From: Methylotenera_A sp031399315
Lineage (GTDB): Bacteria; Pseudomonadota; Gammaproteobacteria; Burkholderiales; Methylophilaceae
DNA: 6,823 nucleotides
Direction of reading: 5' to 3'
Assembly (NCBI GenBank): GCA_031399315.1
Contig: JANNOS010000123.1
Coordinates: forward strand, 1 to 6,823
Part shown: one piece after another, positions 1 through 6,626 of the stretch
Layout of the letters: every line of letters starts with the position of its first letter
How positions within the stretch are numbered: the stretch's first letter is position 1
Notes under the pieces: model-generated
Database searches by the model: none
The model's input: the letters and a program-made list of their open reading frames with translations, nothing else
What the model was told of the DNA's origin: nothing
Translations under genes and position numbers: made by a program

Positions 1-1025
1 AGCGCATAACGTGAACCGTTGCCGCCACTAATACCCATGCTGGCTAGTTTTTGCTGCTGACGTGTCAATTCAATTTGCGCTAATTGCAAATCATTTTTAG
101 CCGCAAGGTAATCTTGTTCGGCAGAGATTTTTTCACGCCACAAGCTCTCCTCCCGTGCCAGTGTGGTTTTGGCAAGACTTAAGCGTTGCTGTGCTGCTGA
201 TAAATCACCACGATTTTCTGCTACCCCTAAACTCGATACCACTGCCAACGTTTGGCCTTTTTTAACTGTATCACCGACATTTGCCGTGACGCTTTCTACG
301 ATACCGCCCAAGCGCGGCAGTACTTGCACAGCGTTGTCTGCATTTAACTTAATTTCACCAATTAAGCGCAAATTGGTTTGAATGTTAGCAGGCGCAGCGG
401 TTAACACCTCAATCGCATTATGTTTAAGCTGCTCATTGGTTAGCGTCACCCTTGCTTCCACTTGGTCATAGGCGAATTTATGTGTCTTACCTGCATGGGT
501 TGCATCAATATCCACTTTAAACGAATGTGGCTCACCAACTGTTATTTTTGAGGTTAGATAGTCGTTTTCTGGTGCAAACTTGAACACCTCTGTGGCGCGG
601 CCAAGTCGCGACAGCTTTAATTGAATAACAGAATCTTTGGCTGCTAAAGGTTTGCCGCCTAGGTAAGTGTAGAGTCTAAACTGGGGTGGTTGATTTTGCT
701 CAAAAATCGTCACTTCTACTGCAAAATCACCATCAGTAAACAGCTTGCCACCGTGTGGCCCCTTCACGCTTTCAGTCACCATTGCTGGATGATCATGTTC
801 GCTCTCACTGACCGCTTCTTCACTTGTAGAAAGTGCTATATGGTCCTTTTCATGATCATGCCCAGCCTCACCATGCGCTGGTCGCTTATCTGTAGTTTCT
901 TCCGCATGCTCAGCATGTCCATGTTCGTCAATGACGGGTTTTTCAGTTTTTAAAATTAGGCCTGCTACTGCAATTCCTATCAATATAATCGCCACAACTA
1001 GCCACTTTTGTTTGTTTAATTTCAT
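1..1025 (-). CDS. czcB: CzcB-like periplasmic adaptor (membrane fusion) subunit of a heavy-metal RND efflux pump, 3' end cut off by the window
   Basis: This is the first 341 codons of an RND-pump adaptor that links an inner-membrane CzcA-type pump to the outer-membrane channel CzcC for export of divalent cations such as Zn, Co or Cd. Seen in the translation: an N-terminal membrane segment at about residues 8-25, then a His/Asp/Glu-rich stretch at about 35-79 with repeated HGH and HDH clusters. A GPHGG motif (89-93), typical of CzcB-family adaptors, follows. Further on comes the barrel/lipoyl region with GDTVKKGQTLAVV, then the start of the coiled-coil hairpin. The frame is open to the left edge, so the second lipoyl half and the C-terminus are missing. 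The ATG has an AAGGAG five bases upstream (1031-1036) and overlaps the czcC stop as ATGA, which suggests translational coupling. The family assignment is firm; the exact metal is inferred. Confidence 0.93.
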   Translation of the reverse strand, partial: MKLNKQKWLVVAIILIGIAVAGLILKTEKPVIDEHGHAEHAEETTDKRPAHGEAGHDHEKDHIALSTSEEAVSESEHDHPAMVTESVKGPHGGKLFTDGDFAVEVTIFEQNQPPQFRLYTYLGGKPLAAKDSVIQLKLSRLGRATEVFKFAPENDYLTSKITVGEPHSFKVDIDATHAGKTHKFAYDQVEARVTLTNEQLKHNAIEVLTAAPANIQTNLRLIGEIKLNADNAVQVLPRLGGIVESVTANVGDTVKKGQTLAVVSSLGVAENRGDLSAAQQRLSLAKTTLAREESLWREKISAEQDYLAAKNDLQLAQIELTRQQQKLASMGISGGNGSRYA

Positions 1026-2341
1026 GGCAACTCCTTATTACCTAATGCATTAAATTTAGTTGAGCCTAATATGCTTTGCATATCTGCCTCTGCTTGGCGT
1101 GCCAGTGCTAGCGTTTGAATGAATTGTGTTTTAGCTTGAAATAAAGTGCGTTGCGCATCCAGCACTTCTAGAAAGCTGAATTTTCCAAATTCAAAACCCT
1201 TGCGTGCGGCCTCATAGGCACTTTGCGCACCTTGCAAAATATCATTTTTATACATACTGGCCGCATCTACGTGTAATTGCCTGCGGCTGTAGGCATCGAC
1301 CAATTCAGTTTGCAATTGGTTTTCGAGCGCAGTCTTCTCATCTATTGATTGAAATTCTTTCGCTCTGGCACTTTGCAAATTGCCTTGATTTTTGTCAAAC
1401 ACAGGAATGGGGATAGATAAGCCAATAACCGCTTGGGTGATACCACCTAATTCTTCATTGCGTTGTGCGCCTAGACTCACGGTTACATCTGGCGTTTGTT
1501 TTGATTGCTCAATGGCGACTAAGGATTTTTTTTGCGAAATGGCAAGTGCTGCTTTTTTAAGACGCGGCGAATCTGCAAGTTGTGCCATTAAATCGTCGAG
1601 CGTTGGAATATTATTAAGTTTTTCCAACTCTCCGACAGCGATATAGTCTATGTGTTTATTGGATTTCACGTATGAATAACCAGCTTCAGCTGGTATATTC
1701 TGCGGGGACAACCCTTGCGGTTGCAAACCTTTAGCCCACAAGCTGCCCAAACGCTGTTTAGCAGAAACCAATTGTTGGCTGGCATTGGCCAAATCAATTT
1801 TTAAACCTGCCTCAGCTACTTTGGCTTTGGTTTCTTCTACAGGCGAAACCTTACCTGCCAGTACGCGCTTGGCGGTGGTTTGTTTTGAGGTAGTGGCGAT
1901 TTGTAGTAGCTCTTGTGCTAATGTTTGCGCCTGTTGCGCCGCCAATACTTGATAGAAAGCAGCGTAAGTCTTAGCACTTATTTCAGCTTGCGCAATAAGA
2001 ATATCAGCATCTGCCATAGCCAAGGCTGCATCAGCTGCAGCCATGCGTTTATCGCGCTTACCTGCTGTTTCTAACTGCTGACTGATGGCAATAGTGGCAA
2101 TGCGGTTTTGACTGCGTAAATCTTCGACTTGTCCCGATAAGGTAGGGTTAGGGCGCGATGCAGCTTGCAATAGCTGTGCGCTTTCTATTTCACGTCCTCG
2201 CATTGCTACCGAAATATTTAGATTGTCCTGCAGCGCCAGCGCTGTGGCTTCATCTAAGCTAATATCTTCTTGTGCAATAGCTAACTTACAACTTAAAACT
2301 GTGCTAAATAAAACCAATAATACAAATCGTGGCATACTCAT
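1022..2341 (-). CDS. czcC: CzcC-like outer-membrane efflux channel (TolC/OMF family)
   Basis: This 439-residue protein is the outer-membrane channel of the tripartite metal efflux system, of normal length for CzcC. It has an N-terminal signal peptide with a likely cleavage after Ala-Ile-Ala at residue 23. A VLSC at 15-18 resembles a weak lipobox, so lipoprotein processing is an alternative. The mature part shows the two OEP repeats of the family: long Ala/Gln/Leu-rich coiled-coil helices, including LDEATALALQDN near the start, and a second repeat beginning near the middle (LDDLMAQLADSPRLKKAALA). The strand segment VSLGAQRNEELGGITQAVIG and the PIPVFDKNQGNL motif are typical of metal-efflux OMFs. 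The start is supported by AGGAG (2348-2352) six bases before the ATG; the internal Met3 would be spaced too far. The stop overlaps the czcB start. czcI lies 77 bases upstream and a candidate attenuator hairpin falls in that gap. Confidence 0.93.
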   Translation of the reverse strand: MSMPRFVLLVLFSTVLSCKLAIAQEDISLDEATALALQDNLNISVAMRGREIESAQLLQAASRPNPTLSGQVEDLRSQNRIATIAISQQLETAGKRDKRMAAADAALAMADADILIAQAEISAKTYAAFYQVLAAQQAQTLAQELLQIATTSKQTTAKRVLAGKVSPVEETKAKVAEAGLKIDLANASQQLVSAKQRLGSLWAKGLQPQGLSPQNIPAEAGYSYVKSNKHIDYIAVGELEKLNNIPTLDDLMAQLADSPRLKKAALAISQKKSLVAIEQSKQTPDVTVSLGAQRNEELGGITQAVIGLSIPIPVFDKNQGNLQSARAKEFQSIDEKTALENQLQTELVDAYSRRQLHVDAASMYKNDILQGAQSAYEAARKGFEFGKFSFLEVLDAQRTLFQAKTQFIQTLALARQAEADMQSILGSTKFNALGNKELP

Positions 2342-2360
2342 CCCGTTCTCCTAATAATAG

Positions 2361-2417
2361 AAAAATCGGCGAGTGCTTAATATGCAATAGTGGTATTAAT
2401 TAAAGACTACCCGCCGA
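2361..2417 (-). terminator. Candidate attenuator or partial terminator between czcI and czcC
   Basis: On the minus strand, immediately after the czcI stop codon, TCGGCG (2412-2417) can pair with CGCCGA (2366-2371). It is followed by five U residues (2361-2365). The intervening 40 bases are long for a terminator loop. They can fold further, with AGT/ACT and CTTTAAT/ATTAAG arms and a few bulges, into one extended hairpin. This layout would let some polymerase stop after czcI and the rest continue into czcCB. It could instead be a processing or mRNA-stability element. The fold was done by eye with no energy calculation. Confidence 0.4.
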
Positions 2418-2418
2418 A

Positions 2419-2808
2419 TTAAACGACGGAAAGCCAATTGGGGCGCTCTAGCGCATGGGTAGGTGGAGACTGATAGTTAAATGCGTATTGATTTAAATAT
2501 TGATTCGCTTCAGACGTAAAGCTTGGTAAATCGTGACTTAACAACTCGAGGCATGACAAATGTAAAAACCCGCAATGTACGTGACATTTAGCTGTTTTCT
2601 TGTTTGTGTCGCCTTCATTATCACTGGCTAGATCAATGATATCGCTATGATTTGCCTTATGATTCAAAGTAGTTTGATGTTCATGATGACCAAAATGCGC
2701 TTGAGAATCTTGAGCATTATGTATGTCATAATTAGCGGCTATCGCCCATGTGTATTGCAATGGCAGCAGAAATAACATGAAAATTAAGAATATTTTTCTC
2801 ATACGCAT
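2419..2808 (-). CDS. czcI: CzcI-like small periplasmic His/Cys-rich metal-efflux accessory protein
   Basis: This 129-residue protein has a clear signal peptide: MRMRK followed by a hydrophobic core, with cleavage near AIA-A at residues 22-25. The mature part is rich in possible metal ligands: His at 30, 38, 41, 42, 44, 50 and 54, then a CHVHC cluster at 75-79 with further His83 and Cys86. It ends in an ERPNW motif (121-125), a mark of the CzcI family that precedes czcC in czcICBA operons of betaproteobacteria. CzcI is described in that context as an accessory or regulatory periplasmic protein; its mechanism is poorly defined, so metal sensing or buffering is inference. An in-frame TAA at 2812-2814 limits the start to the ATG at 2808 or Met3 at 2802. 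No Shine-Dalgarno precedes either, and the promoter lies directly upstream. Confidence 0.85.
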   Translation of the reverse strand: MRMRKIFLIFMLFLLPLQYTWAIAANYDIHNAQDSQAHFGHHEHQTTLNHKANHSDIIDLASDNEGDTNKKTAKCHVHCGFLHLSCLELLSHDLPSFTSEANQYLNQYAFNYQSPPTHALERPNWLSVV

Positions 2809-2814
2809 CGTTTA

Positions 2815-2842
2815 AGTATATCACTTGCCATTGGTAACTCAA
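2815..2842 (-). promoter_or_regulatory. Predicted sigma-70 promoter of the czcI-czcC-czcB operon
   Basis: Minus-strand TTGAGT (2837-2842) and TATACT (2815-2820) are separated by 16 bases, matching the -35 and -10 consensus at 4 and 5 of 6 positions. Only six bases separate the -10 from the czcI ATG. Transcription would therefore start at or within the start codon, giving a leaderless or nearly leaderless mRNA. This agrees with the missing ribosome binding site. A promoter further upstream cannot be excluded. Confidence 0.5.
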
Positions 2843-2856
2843 TATGGTGAATTGGT
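2830..2856. promoter_or_regulatory. Candidate operator over the czcI -35 box
   Basis: Two copies of ATTGGT (plus strand 2830-2835 and 2851-2856) lie exactly 21 bases apart, two helical turns, one inside the promoter spacer and one upstream of the -35. Between and overlapping them is an imperfect inverted repeat, AACTCA (2836-2841) and TGAATT (2848-2853), six bases apart with one mismatch. Either could bind a metal-responsive regulator such as a CzcR-type response regulator, but no regulator gene is in the window and short repeats like these can arise by chance. Confidence 0.25.
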
Positions 2857-2936
2857 TCCGTATAAATTGCTGAAATATAAATTTTAGTTTTATTGTTTGT
2901 CATAATAGCTTGGCGCAATATTTGCTAGACTTAATG

Positions 2937-2964
2937 TTGATAGAGTTTAATCTAATCTTAAAAT
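2937..2964 (+). promoter_or_regulatory. Predicted sigma-70 promoter of glgP
   Basis: TTGATA (2937-2942) and TAAAAT (2959-2964), 16 bases apart, each match consensus at 5 of 6 positions. The predicted start near 2971 leaves a leader of about 39 bases before the glgP ATG. A weaker overlapping alternative is TTGCTA (2922-2927) with TTTAAT (2946-2951), 18 bases apart. Both drive transcription away from the divergent czcI promoter. Confidence 0.55.
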
Positions 2965-2992
2965 CTGCCGATAATAATAAGTTAACCTTTTG

Positions 2993-3013
2993 ATGAAAGT
3001 GCCGCCAACATGA
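2993..3013 (+). other. Six-codon leader mini-ORF ending on the glgP start codon
   Basis: In the glgP leader an ATG at 2993 opens a reading frame encoding MKVPPT. Its TGA stop (3011-3013) overlaps the glgP ATG (3010-3012) as ATGA. glgP itself lacks a clear Shine-Dalgarno, so termination-reinitiation could supply ribosomes. The mini-ORF has no good Shine-Dalgarno either, and an ORF this short may be accidental. Confidence 0.25.
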
Positions 3014-5499
3014 ATATAACGCATATTACAAGTTCTGTGATGCCTAAACTTACACCGATTAAACAAGGCTTAAAAAACCACTTAGTTTTTTCATGTTTTA
3101 AGATAGATGCGATGGCTACGCCAAGAGATTGGTACCATACGGCCGCATACACTGTGCGCGACCATGTGGTTGAACGTTGGGTAAAAACCTCTAGCTCTTA
3201 CTACGACCAAGATCCGAAGCGTATTTATTATCTTTCATTAGAGTTTTTAATTGGTCGTATGATGAGCAATGCTGCACTAAATTTGGGCATACAAAGTGAA
3301 TTAAGTGAAGGTTTAGGTGCATTGGGCCACAACTTGGAAGCAGCGGTTGAGATGGAACAAGATGCGGCTTTAGGTAATGGCGGCTTAGGGCGTTTGGCAG
3401 CATGCTTTTTAGATTCCATGGCTACTATGGATATTCCTGCAACAGGCTATGGCATTCGCTACGAATACGGCATGTTCAAACAATCCATTGAGCATGGCCA
3501 GCAGATGGAAAACCCGGACAATTGGTTGCGTTACGGCAATGTTTGGGAGTTTCAACGCCCTGAAGCGACTTATTTCATTAAGTTTTATGGCAAAGTGGTG
3601 CAAGTGCCAACTGAGCACGGCACAAAAAGCCACTGGGTAGACGAAGAGCATGTAGTGGCGATGGCCTATGACGTGCCTGTACCGGGTTATGGTACTGAGA
3701 CAGTGAATAATCTGAGATTATGGTCTGCAAAGGCGACTAAAGAGTTTGATTTAAGTCATTTTAATGATGGTAATTATGAGCAGGCAGTTGAAGGTCGCAA
3801 CGAAACAGAAACGATTTCTAAAGTGCTCTATCCAAATGACTCATCTGCATCAGGACGTGAGTTAAGGCTCAAGCAGCAATACTTTTTTGTGTCGGCATCC
3901 ATCCAAGATATTCTACGCCGCTTTACTACTACGCGAGATATTAAGACTAAGGCTGATTGGAAAGACCTTCCTAATAAGGTTGCCATTCAGTTGAATGACA
4001 CACACCCATCAATTGGTGTGGCAGAGATGATGTATCAACTGGTAGATGAATATGGCTTGGAGTGGGGTTTTGCATGGGAGTTGGTCGGAAAAATATTTGC
4101 GTATACCAACCACACCTTAATGCCAGAAGCCCTTGAAACATGGTCTATAGATCTTTTTGGTTCTTTATTGCCACGGCATTTAGAAATTATTTATAAAATC
4201 AATCATGAATTCTTACAGATGGTAAATCATCACTTCCCAGGCGATACCGAATTGCTTAATCGAGTTTCGATTATTGATGAAACGCATGGTCGTCGCGTAC
4301 GCATGGCGCATTTAGCGGTTGTGGGGTCGCACACAGTGAATGGGGTGGCAGCGCTGCATAGTGAATTGCTCAAAACCACACTTTTTGCAGATTTTAATAA
4401 AATTTATCCAGGTAAGCTCACCAATGTAACCAACGGTATCACGCCGCGCAGGTGGCTTAATCAAGCAAATCCTGAACTGACTGCTTTAATTAGCAAGGCA
4501 ATAGGCGATGGTTTTCAAAAAGATTTAACCAAGCTTGTGAAGTTAACCCCGCTAGCTGATGATAAAGATTTCCGTAAAGCATTTAGGGCGGTAAAAAAAG
4601 CCAATAAGGTACGACTTGCCAATAAAATTGAGGCATTAACAGGCGTTAAGTTAAACCCAGATTCATTATTCGATGTGCAGATTAAACGTATTCATGAATA
4701 TAAGCGCCAGCTCTTAAATGTATTGCATGTGATTACCTTATATAACCGCATCCGTAAAGGTGAGGTGAAAAACATTACGCCACGCACGGTGATTTTTGGT
4801 GGCAAAGCCGCACCAGGGTATTGGATGGCGAAGCAGATTATTCGCTTAATTAATGATGTGGCTGCAATTGTGAATAATGATCCAGCGGTGGGCGACAAAC
4901 TCAAAGTCGTGTTTTACCCAAATTATGAGGTGTCGGCGGCGGAAGTTTTATTCCCAGGCAGCGATTTATCAGAGCAGATTTCAACTGCAGGTACAGAAGC
5001 GAGTGGTACGGGCAATATGAAAATGGCTTTAAATGGCGCACTCACCATTGGCACACTAGATGGCGCCAATGTGGAAATTAAAGAGGAAGTAGGCGACGAC
5101 AATATCTTTATATTTGGGTTAACCACGCCAGAAGTAGCGCAAACTAAGGCTAGCGGCTATAACCCGTGGGATTATTACAATAATAATACCGAGTTAAAAG
5201 AAGTGTTAGATATGATAGCGGGTGGTTTCTTTTCGGTGGATGAGCCAAATCGCTATCAGGCTATTTATGACAACTTGCTACGCAATGGCGATCAGTATTT
5301 GTTGTTAGCAGATTACGCAGCTTACATTGCCATGCAGGATGAGGTGGGCAAGGTTTATCAAGATCAAGAGGAATGGTCTCGCCGAGCCATTCTGAATGTG
5401 GCCCGCATGGCAAAATTTTCAAGCGATAGAACCATAGGTGAATATGCGAAGAATATTTGGAATGTAAAACCTTTAAAAGCTGATATTAAAAAGAAGTAA
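3010..5499 (+). CDS. glgP: Glycogen/starch/maltodextrin phosphorylase (GT35 family)
   Basis: This 829-residue cytoplasmic enzyme removes terminal alpha-1,4-linked glucose from glycogen or maltodextrin with phosphate, giving glucose 1-phosphate with pyridoxal phosphate as cofactor. Length is normal for bacterial GlgP/MalP. Conserved blocks run in order: YYLSLEFLIGR, LGNGGLGRLAACFLDS from residue 121, YGIRYEYGMFKQ (147-158), LNDTHP (328-333), NGITPRRW (475-482) and FDVQIKRIHEYKRQ (554-567). The full phosphorylase signature starts EASGTGNMK at 663, with Lys671 as the predicted PLP-binding lysine. No key residue is missing. The ATG at 3010 gives the usual 35 or so residues before the first conserved helix (DWYHTAAYTVRD). 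No strong Shine-Dalgarno is seen; Met11 (3040) is a poorer alternative. The gene stands alone, divergent from czcI, with no other glycogen gene in view, so glycogen versus maltodextrin preference cannot be decided. Confidence 0.96.
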   Translation: MNITHITSSVMPKLTPIKQGLKNHLVFSCFKIDAMATPRDWYHTAAYTVRDHVVERWVKTSSSYYDQDPKRIYYLSLEFLIGRMMSNAALNLGIQSELSEGLGALGHNLEAAVEMEQDAALGNGGLGRLAACFLDSMATMDIPATGYGIRYEYGMFKQSIEHGQQMENPDNWLRYGNVWEFQRPEATYFIKFYGKVVQVPTEHGTKSHWVDEEHVVAMAYDVPVPGYGTETVNNLRLWSAKATKEFDLSHFNDGNYEQAVEGRNETETISKVLYPNDSSASGRELRLKQQYFFVSASIQDILRRFTTTRDIKTKADWKDLPNKVAIQLNDTHPSIGVAEMMYQLVDEYGLEWGFAWELVGKIFAYTNHTLMPEALETWSIDLFGSLLPRHLEIIYKINHEFLQMVNHHFPGDTELLNRVSIIDETHGRRVRMAHLAVVGSHTVNGVAALHSELLKTTLFADFNKIYPGKLTNVTNGITPRRWLNQANPELTALISKAIGDGFQKDLTKLVKLTPLADDKDFRKAFRAVKKANKVRLANKIEALTGVKLNPDSLFDVQIKRIHEYKRQLLNVLHVITLYNRIRKGEVKNITPRTVIFGGKAAPGYWMAKQIIRLINDVAAIVNNDPAVGDKLKVVFYPNYEVSAAEVLFPGSDLSEQISTAGTEASGTGNMKMALNGALTIGTLDGANVEIKEEVGDDNIFIFGLTTPEVAQTKASGYNPWDYYNNNTELKEVLDMIAGGFFSVDEPNRYQAIYDNLLRNGDQYLLLADYAAYIAMQDEVGKVYQDQEEWSRRAILNVARMAKFSSDRTIGEYAKNIWNVKPLKADIKKK

Positions 5500-5604
5500 A
5501 AATAAAAAAGCTAGCGTAAACTTGTCTCAATCATAAAACGTTGCATTTAAGCGTTGGGTTAACGCGCTGCTATAAAAATATTAATAATTTTTTGAGGGGT
5601 TTAT
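5500..5604 (+). other. Intergenic region between glgP and the DUF4197 gene
   Basis: This 105-base AT-rich gap holds a small hairpin, GCGTT-GGGTT-AACGC (5551-5565), without a directly adjoining U-tract, so it is at best a weak terminator for glgP. TATAAA (5571-5576) and TATTAA (5579-5584) are possible -10 boxes for the downstream gene, but no well-placed -35 is visible. GAGGGG (5594-5599) is the ribosome binding site of the next gene. Read-through from glgP is possible. Confidence 0.3.
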
Positions 5605-6366
5605 ATGAAGCTGAATAAGTTTATTGCGGCGCCATTATTGGCGCTGTTTGCGATGCAGGCAATTGCGCTTGATTTGTCTGATTTAACAAACGCCGTCAAA
5701 TCGACAAGTAGTAGTGCTAGTGCTAGCAGTAATAGCACATCAGGCGTTGCTAGTTTAAGCAACTCTGAAGCGAGCGGCGGCCTAAAAGAAGCATTGACAC
5801 AAGGTGTTGGCAAGGCAGTGAGTACATTGGGCGCTGCAGACGGTTTTTTTGGCAATAAAGAGGTGAAAATTCCATTACCTAAATACCTTAAAAAAGTTGA
5901 AAAAGGCATGAAATTGATGGGCATGGGCAAACAGTCTGATGAATTGGTACTTAAAATGAATCGTGCCGCCGAAGCTGCTGTGCCAGAAGCCAAAGTGCTT
6001 TTGGTAGACTCTATTAAGCAAATGTCTTTGGCAGATGCTAAAACGATTCTTACTGGACCACAGGACGCTGCTACGCAATATTTCAAACGAACAACCTCTA
6101 AGCAAATGGGTGAGAAGTTTCTACCGATTGTGCAAAAAGCGACCGAAAAAGTGCAACTTGCAGAAACTTATAATAAGTACGCGGAAATGGGTAGTAAATT
6201 TGGTGTGATTAAAAGTGAGGACGCTAAAATCGAGCAATATGTAACGAATAAAGCGTTAGATGGCGTGTATCTGATGATAGCCAAAGAAGAAGCTGCAATT
6301 CGTAAAGACCCACTTGGTCAAGCTAGCAGCTTACTTAAAAAAGTGTTTGGCGCAATCGGCAAATAA
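5605..6366 (+). CDS. Secreted DUF4197 domain protein of unknown function
   Basis: This 253-residue protein has a signal peptide with likely cleavage after AIA at residue 21 and no lipobox cysteine, so it is predicted periplasmic. A Ser/Ala/Asn-rich linker at about 33-57, encoded by repeated AGT and GCT codons, leads into the DUF4197 domain. Blocks typical of the family are GLKEALTQGVGKAVS from 59, VKIPLPKYLKKVEK from 87, MNRAAEAAVPEAK from 118, QMSLADAKTILTG, DAATQYFKRTTS and YVTNKALDGVYLMIA from 212. The domain looks largely helical. The protein has no Cys, His or Trp, which argues against a metal or redox role. GAGGGG sits five bases before the ATG. It is followed by a strong terminator and so forms its own unit, or the tail of a glgP transcript. 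Family assignment is by remembered sequence pattern; no function is known to me. Confidence 0.88.
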   Translation: MKLNKFIAAPLLALFAMQAIALDLSDLTNAVKSTSSSASASSNSTSGVASLSNSEASGGLKEALTQGVGKAVSTLGAADGFFGNKEVKIPLPKYLKKVEKGMKLMGMGKQSDELVLKMNRAAEAAVPEAKVLLVDSIKQMSLADAKTILTGPQDAATQYFKRTTSKQMGEKFLPIVQKATEKVQLAETYNKYAEMGSKFGVIKSEDAKIEQYVTNKALDGVYLMIAKEEAAIRKDPLGQASSLLKKVFGAIGK

Positions 6367-6399
6367 GCTTAAGTCCTTAATTATCATAGCTTTGAATCT

Positions 6400-6427
6400 A
6401 AAGCCCATATGAATGATGGGCTTTTTT
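6400..6427 (+). terminator. Rho-independent terminator after the DUF4197 gene
   Basis: The stem AAAGCCCAT (6400-6408) pairs perfectly over nine bases with ATGGGCTTT (6416-6424) across a seven-base loop, and the U-rich run continues through 6427 and beyond. It lies 34 bases after the stop codon and separates the protein gene from the tRNA/rrn promoter. Confidence 0.88.
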
Positions 6428-6461
6428 ATTTGACTTAACTAAATAAAATCTCCAATACTGT

Positions 6462-6491
6462 TTGACACAAATAGCAAAAACTTGCTATAGT
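6462..6491 (+). promoter_or_regulatory. Strong sigma-70 promoter of tRNA-fMet and probably the rrn operon
   Basis: A perfect TTGACA (6462-6467) and TATAGT (6486-6491) are spaced 18 bases apart, 33 bases before the tRNA. This is the best promoter match in the window. Transcription should start near 6498, giving a leader of roughly 27 bases to be trimmed from the tRNA 5' end by RNase P. No comparable promoter is visible between the tRNA and the rRNA boxA. Confidence 0.8.
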
Positions 6492-6524
6492 CTCATCTCT
6501 CGGCGGCATGTACGTCGAATCGGA

Positions 6525-6601
6525 CGCGGGATGGAGCAGTCTGGCAGCTCGTCGGGCTCATAACCCGAAGGTCACAGGTTCAAATCCTGTTCCCGCAACC
6601 A
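6525..6601 (+). tRNA. Initiator tRNA-fMet (anticodon CAT)
   Basis: This 77-base gene folds into a complete cloverleaf with encoded CCA. The acceptor stem CGCGGGA pairs with TCCCGC, leaving the C1-A72 mismatch that marks bacterial initiator tRNA. The anticodon loop CTCATAA carries CAT at 6559-6561. The anticodon stem ends in three consecutive G-C pairs (6554-6556 with 6564-6566), the feature needed for P-site entry. The D stem has the unusual A11-T24 pair. These features separate it from elongator Met and from lysidine-modified Ile tRNAs with the same anticodon. Confidence 0.97.
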
Positions 6602-6608
6602 ACAAATC

Positions 6609-6626
6609 AAAGTGCTAAAGCACTTT
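6609..6626 (+). other. Hairpin just after tRNA-fMet
   Basis: AAAGTGC (6609-6615) pairs with GCACTTT (6620-6626) around a four-base TAAA loop, seven bases after the tRNA CCA. Five U residues follow at 6630-6634, three bases beyond the stem. It could be a weak terminator or attenuator for the tRNA, or a site for 3' processing that separates tRNA from pre-rRNA. The short, partly AT stem and offset U-tract favour partial termination or processing. Confidence 0.45.

Noticed and set aside
690..953. 87-codon plus-strand frame inside czcB
   Set aside because: It lies opposite the His-rich coding segment of czcB; the translation is Met/Phe/Cys-rich with no family resemblance and no ribosome binding site.
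1204..1646. Two overlapping plus-strand frames inside czcC
   Set aside because: Both are antisense to conserved OMF coding sequence and show no start signals or domains.
3191..5126. Several short minus- and plus-strand frames within glgP
   Set aside because: All are in other frames of a fully intact, highly conserved enzyme gene and have no independent support.
5541..5576. TTGCAT and TATAAA as a promoter for the DUF4197 gene
   Set aside because: The 24-base spacing is too long for a sigma-70 promoter.
5713..5727. Short AGTGCT repeat as a possible phase-variation tract
   Set aside because: The repeat unit is six bases and in frame, so slippage would only change linker length, and only about two copies are present.
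5601..6086. 161-codon open frame on the minus strand opposite the DUF4197 gene
   Set aside because: It is an exact antisense shadow of a well-supported gene, with no ribosome binding site or recognisable domain; its Leu/Ala/Ser-rich translation follows from the codon bias of the real gene.
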